Below, piece by piece: positions 5,465 to 10,836 of a stretch of DNA of 10,836 nt; positions within the stretch are counted from its first letter, which is position 1; each line of letters opens with the position of its first letter. The position numbers were made by a program, and so were the translations under genes. The notes beneath the pieces were generated by a model, which saw only the letters and a list, made by a program, of their open reading frames with translations, was not told where the DNA came from and did not search any database. The stretch comes from Bacillota bacterium (GTDB taxonomy: Bacteria; Bacillota; Clostridia; Christensenellales; Borkfalkiaceae): NCBI GenBank assembly GCA_003343995.1, contig QAKE01000017.1, forward strand, positions 1 through 10,836. Reading direction: 5' to 3'.

Positions 5465-7090
5465 ATGGACTGGGATTTGTTTTTAAAAACCGCAATACTC
5501 GTGCTGTACGTGGTCGGCATGCTGCTCATCGCGTACTTTACGCGCAAACGCTCCAAAACCGTGGGCGACACCCTGCTCGGCAACCGCAGCATGGGCGGCT
5601 GGCTCACGGCGTTCGCCTACGGCACGACGTATTTTTCGGCGGTCATCTTCATCGGCTACGCGGGGGAACAGGGGTATGCCTTCGGCTTTCACTCCCTCTG
5701 GATCGGCGTGGGCAACGCCCTCATCGGCGCGGCGCTGGCGTGGCTGCTTTTGGGAAAGCGCACCCGCAACACGACGGTTCTGCTCGGCACGAAAACCATG
5801 CCGGAATATTTTTCCGCGCGGTACGACGATAAATACTTAAAGCTGTTTTCCGCCCTCGTCGTGGTGGTGTTTTTACTGCCGTATTCCGCCAGCGTGTACA
5901 CGGGGCTGGGGTATCTTTTCAAAAGCGTGTTCAACATCGACTTTATCTGGGTGGTGCTTGCCATGGCGGCGCTCACGGCGGTATACCTCTTTTTCGGCGG
6001 GTACTTCGCCACGGCGGTGTCCGACTTCGCGCAGGGGCTCATCATGCTCGTCGGCGTGGTGGTGATGATCGCGTTCGTGTTCAATTACGAGGCGGTCGGC
6101 GGGTTCGTCGAAGGGCTTTCCCATATCGCGGAAAAACGCGAGGAGCTGGGGCTAGGCATTTCCGGCACGGGCGTCTGGCAGCTCGTCGCGCTCGTTCTGC
6201 TCACCTCTCTCGGCAGTTGGGGACTGCCGCAGATCGTACATAAATTTCACACCGTAAAGGACGAGAGCGCCATCAAAAAGGCGACGTGGGTGTCCACGGC
6301 GTTCGCGCTGATCATCGGGGTGGGCGCGTATCTCGTGGGGTGCACCGCGGTGCTGATTTTCGAAAACGCCGCCGCCGTGCCGGTGGATCAGCGCATTCCC
6401 GAACTGCTGGCGAAAACGCTGCCCGCGGGGCTGCTGGGGCTCATCGCGGTGCTGGTGCTTTCGGCAAGCATGTCCACGTTAAGCGGACTTACCCTTTCCG
6501 TCGCGTCGGCGGCGGGCGTGGATATCATGAAGGGCTATATCAAAAAGGACGCGCCCGATAAAACCGTCAATCTGACCATCAAGCTGGTGGGGGTGATCGT
6601 CATCGCCATATCCGCGGGGATCGCCGTATACAACGATTTTTATCAGCAGGCAAACGGAAAGGCGACCACCATCGTCAATCTGATGTCCCTTTCTTGGGGC
6701 GTGCTGGCGGGCGCGTTCATCGGTCCGTACATCTACGGGCTTTACAGCAAGCGCGCCACGAAGGCGGGGGCGTACGCTTCCATGATCGGCACGCTCGTTC
6801 TCACGGCGGCGCTGTATATCGTTTCCAAAACCGTGCCGTCCGCCGCGCCGGTGCTGACGCCCCCCGCCATCGGCGTGTTCACCATGGCGTACAGCATGCT
6901 CGTCGTGCCCGTCGTTTCCCGCTTTACCCGCCGCCCGCCGCAAGCGCTGGTGGATAAGGTGTTTGCCGCCGCGGTGCTGCCCGTCGGCGAGGTGAAGGAG
7001 GCGGATGCGGCGGAGCTGCACGGAGAAAAATCCGCCGAGGAAAACGCAAAAACCGCCGCAGGCGAAGATAAAAAAGAGGAAGGCATTTGA
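5465..7090 (+). CDS. Sodium:solute symporter, SSS/SLC5 family
   Basis: This 541-residue membrane protein with about 13 membrane segments belongs to the SSS family (PutP, PanF, SGLT), which couples Na+ entry to solute import with a LeuT-type fold. The LGNRSMGGWLTAFAYGTTYFS segment (38-58) matches the conserved first core helix. SWGLPQIVHKF (251-261) is the usual 'P-x-x-x-x-[RK]F' region. LSASMSTLSGLTLSVAS (332-348) holds S337-T338, which align with the Na+-site Ser/Thr of PutP. The last 35 or so residues form a charged tail rich in Glu, Lys and Ala. Start: ATG 5465 with GGGG nearby; an in-frame TTG at 5423 overlaps the promoter and is rejected. The solute is unknown, but the acyl-CoA-type ligase two genes downstream makes a carboxylate attractive. 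The stop overlaps the next start. Confidence 0.92.
   Translation: MDWDLFLKTAILVLYVVGMLLIAYFTRKRSKTVGDTLLGNRSMGGWLTAFAYGTTYFSAVIFIGYAGEQGYAFGFHSLWIGVGNALIGAALAWLLLGKRTRNTTVLLGTKTMPEYFSARYDDKYLKLFSALVVVVFLLPYSASVYTGLGYLFKSVFNIDFIWVVLAMAALTAVYLFFGGYFATAVSDFAQGLIMLVGVVVMIAFVFNYEAVGGFVEGLSHIAEKREELGLGISGTGVWQLVALVLLTSLGSWGLPQIVHKFHTVKDESAIKKATWVSTAFALIIGVGAYLVGCTAVLIFENAAAVPVDQRIPELLAKTLPAGLLGLIAVLVLSASMSTLSGLTLSVASAAGVDIMKGYIKKDAPDKTVNLTIKLVGVIVIAISAGIAVYNDFYQQANGKATTIVNLMSLSWGVLAGAFIGPYIYGLYSKRATKAGAYASMIGTLVLTAALYIVSKTVPSAAPVLTPPAIGVFTMAYSMLVVPVVSRFTRRPPQALVDKVFAAAVLPVGEVKEADAAELHGEKSAEENAKTAAGEDKKEEGI
7075..7083 (+). promoter_or_regulatory. Ribosome binding site for the coupled TTG start
   Basis: AGAGGAAGG, at the end of the symporter gene, precedes the TTG at 7087-7089, which overlaps the TGA stop (7088-7090). 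It supports TTG as the true start and translational coupling. Confidence 0.7.
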
Positions 7091-8040
7091 AAGAAACGGT
7101 TTTTTTGTCCGCAAACGAGGCGGAAAGAAAAAAACTCAATCGATACGCCTGCAAAAGCGAACGGTTCTGGGAGCTGGATTTTTTGCGCGGGTTTTGCGTC
7201 GTTTTGATGATTTTGGACCATTTTATGTTCAACGTCCTCGCCGTCGCGCCCGCCGTAAACGATATTTTGGGCACGCATGTGCTGGAAAGCGCGGCGGATT
7301 TCGCAATGCTATACGATGAAAGCGCTTTCATCGAGTCCGCCCGATTTATCGTGCGGTGCTGTTTCTTTGCGCTGTGCGGCGTCAGCTGCACGCTTTCCAA
7401 AAACAATTTCGTCCGCGCCCTGCCCCTCGCCATGTTCGCGCTTTTTTTAAACGGCGCGTCCGCCGTGCTCGATAAACTGCTCGGCGGCGGGTTCACCGTT
7501 TTATTCGGGGTGTTCCACATGCTCGCCTCGTCGGTGCTCGCGTTCGCATTGCTCGACGGGATCGCGGGGCTCGTTTCCCGCTTGTTCAAAGCGGGGGAAA
7601 CGCGGCAATGGGAGGAAGCCTTTCTGCGCTTTCTTCCCGCCGTCGTCGGCGCGGTGCTGCTGGCGGTGTATTTCACCGAGTGGGGCACGCTCGTAACGGA
7701 CGGGGGCTTCAGGGTGCAGAGCGCCGTCCATTCTTCGGGAAACGCGCAAAAGGACTTTTTCACGGGCATCTTCATCGATTTGCGGGGGGCGTCGCCCTTC
7801 GTCGGAAACGCCGATTATTTCCCCCTGTTGCCTTACGGGGCGATGGTGCTCTGCGGCGGCTTTATCGGGCGGGGCATTTATCATACCTTTGCGAAAAACG
7901 CCTTAAAGCCGCTGGACGGTTCGTGGAACGCGGGCGTGTGCTTTATCGGCCGCCACGCCGCCCTCTTTTATCTGGGGCACATGGTCGCCGTGCCCGCCGT
8001 CATCGTGCTGGGCGGACTTGTCGAAATGATCTTTGTTTAG
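7087..8040 (+). CDS. HGSNAT/DUF1624-type membrane acyltransferase
   Basis: The 317-residue protein resembles the catalytic domain of heparan-alpha-glucosaminide N-acetyltransferase (HGSNAT_cat/DUF1624). That family passes acetyl from cytoplasmic acetyl-CoA across the membrane to an amino sugar. Family marks are ERFWELDFLRGFCVVLMILDHF (25-46, with R34, D44 and H45), FFALCGVSCTLSKNN (93-107), FGVFHMLASS (140-149), NADYFPLLPYGAMVLCGGFIGR (241-262) and IGRHAALFYLGH (287-298). About seven or eight membrane segments are apparent. The start is TTG at 7087 with AGAGGAAGG upstream, overlapping the symporter stop by 3 nt. The ligase gene begins ten bases after the stop. Bacterial members are mostly uncharacterised, so the acceptor could be a sugar, a cell-wall amine or another envelope molecule, and the donor could be a longer acyl-CoA. 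Confidence 0.85.
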   Translation: MKETVFLSANEAERKKLNRYACKSERFWELDFLRGFCVVLMILDHFMFNVLAVAPAVNDILGTHVLESAADFAMLYDESAFIESARFIVRCCFFALCGVSCTLSKNNFVRALPLAMFALFLNGASAVLDKLLGGGFTVLFGVFHMLASSVLAFALLDGIAGLVSRLFKAGETRQWEEAFLRFLPAVVGAVLLAVYFTEWGTLVTDGGFRVQSAVHSSGNAQKDFFTGIFIDLRGASPFVGNADYFPLLPYGAMVLCGGFIGRGIYHTFAKNALKPLDGSWNAGVCFIGRHAALFYLGHMVAVPAVIVLGGLVEMIFV

Positions 8041-8044
8041 AGGA
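8039..8044 (+). promoter_or_regulatory. Ribosome binding site deciding the ligase TTG start
   Basis: AGAGGA overlaps the TAG stop (8038-8040) of the acyltransferase gene and lies six bases before the TTG at 8051. This favours 8051 over the in-frame TTG at 8033, which lies upstream of the site. Confidence 0.7.
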
Positions 8045-8050
8045 CTGAAT

Positions 8051-9643
8051 TTGAAACCATATCACGTAAAACCGCACTGGTCGATGTACGAGGCGGTTAA
8101 AGCAAACATAACCGCAAGCGCCCGCAAGACGGCGATTTCCTATTACGGAAAGAAAATATCCTTCGATCGGGTGTTTTTCTTAATCGACGTGCTCGCGGAA
8201 AATTTCGCCGCCGTTTACGGGGTGAAAAAGGGCGACGCCGTCACCTTGTGCATGCCCAATTCCCCCTCGGCGCTCCTGTGCTTTTACGCGGCAAATAAAT
8301 TGGGCGCGGCGGTCAATCTCACGCACCCCTACCTGCCGCCGGAAAAGCTCGTCGAAAGCGCGCAGAAAACGCAGAGCAAGCTCATCGTCGTATACGATTC
8401 CTACCCCGCGTTCACCGCGCCCGTGCCGGTGCTCGAAAGCGACAACGGCTATTTTATGGGCGCGGCGGCGAAGGCGTACTATCGCTGCACCGCAAAGAAA
8501 AGCGGCAGAAAAATAAAGCTCGAACGCCTGCTCAAACGCAGAAAAAAGGGCGCGTTTTGCGCGGCGGAGAAATTCGGCGAGGGCGCGGCGGCGGTGTATC
8601 TCGCCAGCGGCGGCACGACGGGGGAGCCGAAGATCATCGTTCACGGCAACGATACCTTCAATATCCTCTGCGCCAAAGCGCCGGAGTTTTTGCGTTACGA
8701 CGTTAAGGAATACGACGCGCTCTACAACGTGCTGCCCATTTTCCACGGGTTCGGACTTTGCATCAACATGCATATGTGCATGATGATAAGAAAAACCAAT
8801 ATCATGTGCGCCAAGTTCGACGCGAAGCGTTCCGCAAGGGAAATCGTAAAACAAAAGGCGAACATTTTGACGGGCGTGCCCACCATGTACTTGAAGCTCC
8901 TCGCCCGAAAGGAATTTACGAACGCCGATTTATCGCACATCAAGGACGTGTTCGTCGGGGGCGACAGCGCGGGGGAAGAGCTTATTTCCCGTTTCGACGA
9001 AGTGCTGAAAAAAGGCGGCTCGCCCGCCCGCATGTACGAGGGCTACGGGCTGACGGAAACGGTTACGGTGTGCGTGGTCAACACCGCGCGGCACAATAAA
9101 GCGGGCTCCATCGGCTATCCTTTGAGCGACGCGGAGATCGCGATCGCAAAGGACGGGCGCTTTCTGCCCGCGGGGGAGGTGGGGGAAATCTACCTTTCCA
9201 CGCCGCAGTTCATGCAGGGCTATCTCAACGACGACGGGTATCCGTTTGCCGAAATCGACGGCAGAAAATGGCTGAAAACGGGCGATTACGGCTATTTGGA
9301 CGGCGAAGGGTTCTTATTTTTCAAACAGCGCATCAAAAACATGATCAAGGTGAGCGGCGTGCCCGTTTACCCGTCGGAAGTGGAAAGCGTGGCGCTCGGC
9401 GTGGCGGGCGTGAAAAAGGCGTGCGCCGTCGGCGTGGCGGACAGCGTGAAGGGGCAGAAAGTCAAACTCTACGTGCAGGCGGAGGGGGACGAAGGGGAAA
9501 TCAAAGCGGCAATCGGCGCGGCGTGCAGGGAAAAACTCATCGCCTACGCCGTGCCGAAGGAAATCGTCGTGCGCGATAAACTGCCGGTGAGCCTCATCGG
9601 AAAAATCGACAGAAAGGCGCTCGAGGAGGAAAACGGGGCGTAA
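8051..9643 (+). CDS. ANL-superfamily acyl-CoA synthetase / AMP-dependent ligase
   Basis: This 530-residue enzyme of the adenylate-forming (ANL) superfamily would activate a carboxylic acid with ATP and then transfer it to CoA or another thiol. The ATP loop A3 is LASGGTTGEPK (184-194), the A5 motif is YEGYGLTETVT (about 329-339), and A7 is KTGDYGYLDG (about 408-417). The A8 hinge is KQRIKNMIKVSGVPVYPSEVE (about 424-444), and the A10 motif PVSLIGKIDRK carries the catalytic Lys, here in GKIDR. All core residues are present, so it should be active. The start is TTG 8051 with AGAGGA six bases upstream. The overall pattern fits acyl-CoA synthetases better than peptide-synthetase modules, because there is no carrier domain. 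The acid is not identifiable. It sits ten bases after a membrane acyltransferase, which could use its product. Confidence 0.9.
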   Translation: MKPYHVKPHWSMYEAVKANITASARKTAISYYGKKISFDRVFFLIDVLAENFAAVYGVKKGDAVTLCMPNSPSALLCFYAANKLGAAVNLTHPYLPPEKLVESAQKTQSKLIVVYDSYPAFTAPVPVLESDNGYFMGAAAKAYYRCTAKKSGRKIKLERLLKRRKKGAFCAAEKFGEGAAAVYLASGGTTGEPKIIVHGNDTFNILCAKAPEFLRYDVKEYDALYNVLPIFHGFGLCINMHMCMMIRKTNIMCAKFDAKRSAREIVKQKANILTGVPTMYLKLLARKEFTNADLSHIKDVFVGGDSAGEELISRFDEVLKKGGSPARMYEGYGLTETVTVCVVNTARHNKAGSIGYPLSDAEIAIAKDGRFLPAGEVGEIYLSTPQFMQGYLNDDGYPFAEIDGRKWLKTGDYGYLDGEGFLFFKQRIKNMIKVSGVPVYPSEVESVALGVAGVKKACAVGVADSVKGQKVKLYVQAEGDEGEIKAAIGAACREKLIAYAVPKEIVVRDKLPVSLIGKIDRKALEEENGA

Positions 9644-9652
9644 CGGTGCAAT

Positions 9653-10836
9653 ATGGCAAAGAAAGCGGAAAAGGACAATTTAATCTTAAAGATTCAGGAA
9701 GGGGAACTGTTTAAATTCTTCGATACCGACACCCGCAGCAAGGTGACCGTCGGTTCTTCCCGTTTGTGCGACGTCTGCATCAAAAGCCAGATGCTGCAAT
9801 CGGAGCAAGTGTCGATTTTCAAAGAAGAAGGGGAGTGGTACGTGGACGACCGTACCCCCGTCGATTCCCGCTGCGAGGTGCTCATCGGGGGCAAACGCCC
9901 CAAGCGCAACCCCGCCAAATTCGACGGCACGCTCGTTTTGCGCCGCGCGGGGGATAAAAAGACGGTGCTTGCGGAAATTTCCGTCGTCAAGCGCATCAAC
10001 CGCCGCCACGACAAAAAGCGCATCGATCTGACGGAGCGCACCGTAACGGTGGTGGGCAGCGGTTCTTTCTGCGACGTGCGCGTGGAAAACCCCATGGTGG
10101 ACGAAAAGCACTTTTTCATCGTATACGACGCGGGCAGGTGCTATATCGAGGACAACCGCAGCTTAAACGGCACGTACGTCAACAACAAAAAGATCAAGCG
10201 CGCCTTATTAAACGATTACGACAGAATTTCCATTCCCTCGGCGGCGTATGTGTTTTACAACAACAAACTGCTCTTTTCCACCTCGGCGGCGGGCATTCAG
10301 ATCGACGTGGTGAATATCTCCAAAGAGGTGACCGACAAAAAGGCGCGCAGCCGTAAAGTTTCGCTGGTAAACGGCGTTTCCTTCCGCATCGAGGCGGGCA
10401 CGTTCGTCGCTATCGTGGGCGGTAGCGGCGCGGGAAAATCCACCGTTCTCGACTGCATCAACGGACTGCGCCCCGCCACCGACGGGAAGATTTATTACGA
10501 CACCAACGATTATTACGAAAACATCAACTCCTATAAAGGCGTGATCGGCAGCGTTCCGCAAAAGGACGTGATGCACGACGATCTGAGCGTGGAAAACGCC
10601 CTTTATTACACCGCGCTCCTGCGCATGCGCTCCAACATGAAAAAGCAGGAGGTGATGGAGTGGGTGTACAAGGCGATCGAGGACGTAAAGCTGACGGGCA
10701 AGGAACAGCTCAAGATCAGCTCCCTTTCCGGCGGGCAGAAAAAGCGCGTTTCCATCGCGATGGAGCTTTTATCCGATCCGAAGGTCATCTTCCTCGACGA
10801 ACCGACCAGCGGACTTTCCCCCGATCTCGATCTGGA
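9653..10836 (+). CDS. FHA-domain ABC transporter ATPase (partial, cut by window edge)
   Basis: The frame is open from ATG 9653 to the end of the window (394 residues seen). Residues 8-75 look like a degenerate FHA fold (VTVGSSRLCDVCI). Residues 123-205 form a clearer FHA domain (VVGSGSFCDVRVENPMVDEKHF, then SLNGTYVN). The phosphothreonine-contacting Arg of 'GR' and Ser of 'S-x-x-H' are replaced in both. An ABC ATPase starts at about 215: Walker A GGSGAGKST (256-264), Q-loop Q303, signature LSGGQ (358-362) followed by KKRVSIAMELL, and Walker B VIFLDE (378-383), with EPTSGLS as the D-loop. The KKRVSIAMELL and EPTSGL features match the ABCG-like group, whose members often carry an ABC-2 permease domain, here expected beyond the window. 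The start has only a weak GGTG (9645-9648). It follows the ligase by nine bases. Confidence 0.88.
   Translation, partial: MAKKAEKDNLILKIQEGELFKFFDTDTRSKVTVGSSRLCDVCIKSQMLQSEQVSIFKEEGEWYVDDRTPVDSRCEVLIGGKRPKRNPAKFDGTLVLRRAGDKKTVLAEISVVKRINRRHDKKRIDLTERTVTVVGSGSFCDVRVENPMVDEKHFFIVYDAGRCYIEDNRSLNGTYVNNKKIKRALLNDYDRISIPSAAYVFYNNKLLFSTSAAGIQIDVVNISKEVTDKKARSRKVSLVNGVSFRIEAGTFVAIVGGSGAGKSTVLDCINGLRPATDGKIYYDTNDYYENINSYKGVIGSVPQKDVMHDDLSVENALYYTALLRMRSNMKKQEVMEWVYKAIEDVKLTGKEQLKISSLSGGQKKRVSIAMELLSDPKVIFLDEPTSGLSPDLDL

Noticed and set aside
6479..7114. 211-codon minus-strand frame under the symporter
   Set aside because: It has the low-complexity Arg, Gly and His content expected of an antisense shadow. 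The symporter frame on the other strand is certain.
6924..7775. 283-codon minus-strand frame across the symporter-acyltransferase junction
   Set aside because: It is Ser/Thr/Arg/Pro-rich without motifs, and both overlapping plus-strand genes match known families.
1..10836. CRISPR array, tRNA, rRNA, transposase or prophage genes
   Set aside because: No regularly spaced direct repeats, no cloverleaf-like or rRNA-like sequence and no transposase or phage motif was recognised by reading both strands. A covariance-model scan was not possible here.

Overview
The window looks like ordinary chromosomal sequence from a bacterium, most likely a moderately GC-rich member of the Bacillota (Clostridia-like, perhaps an uncultured gut lineage). 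The reasons are near-consensus sigma-A-type promoters with 17-18 nt spacers, AGAGGA/GGAAGG Shine-Dalgarno sites, TTG starts in translationally coupled genes, GC-rich hairpin terminators with T tails, and an FHA-ABC ATPase of a kind familiar from Gram-positive bacteria. The placement is an inference. No rRNA, tRNA, insertion sequence, phage gene or CRISPR array was seen. No gap between genes exceeds 300 bases.

Layout. (1) 1-261 is the 3' end of an unidentified gene, closed by a terminator at 264-305. (2) A promoter at 359-387 drives a two-gene unit (444-953 and 940-1686, overlapping by 14 nt). It encodes two small membrane-anchored proteins of unknown function and ends in a strong hairpin at 1692-1730. 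(3) On the minus strand, 2360-1776 encodes a Qnr-like pentapeptide-repeat protein. Its promoter lies back to back with a perfect consensus promoter (TTGACA-17-TGGTATAAT) that reads rightwards into a PaiA-like GNAT acetyltransferase (2454-2948). For both genes the predicted transcription start falls at or within a few bases of the start codon, so both may be leaderless. (4) A membrane-anchored endonuclease/exonuclease/phosphatase (EEP) family enzyme follows 13 nt after the GNAT gene (2962-4056). After a 117-nt structured spacer comes an SLC13/ArsB-type ion transporter (4174-5322).

(5) From 5465 to the right edge runs a tightly packed operon: an SSS-family sodium:solute symporter (5465-7090), an HGSNAT/DUF1624-type membrane acyltransferase (7087-8040), an ANL-family acyl-CoA synthetase or related adenylating enzyme (8051-9643), and an FHA-domain ABC ATPase cut by the window edge (9653-10836). 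Its promoter at 5407-5436 is flanked by a perfect 7-bp inverted repeat that could be an operator.

The genes of region 5 suggest a joint pathway. The symporter could import a carboxylate, the ligase could activate it to an acyl-CoA, and the membrane acyltransferase could move the acyl group onto an acceptor across the membrane. The FHA-ABC protein may export a product or belong to a regulated efflux system. This is a hypothesis from gene order and family membership; no substrate can be read from the sequence. No clearly new defence or mobile system was found. The most unusual items are this operon, the degenerate phosphothreonine-binding residues in the FHA modules, the Qnr-like protein and the paired leaderless promoters.
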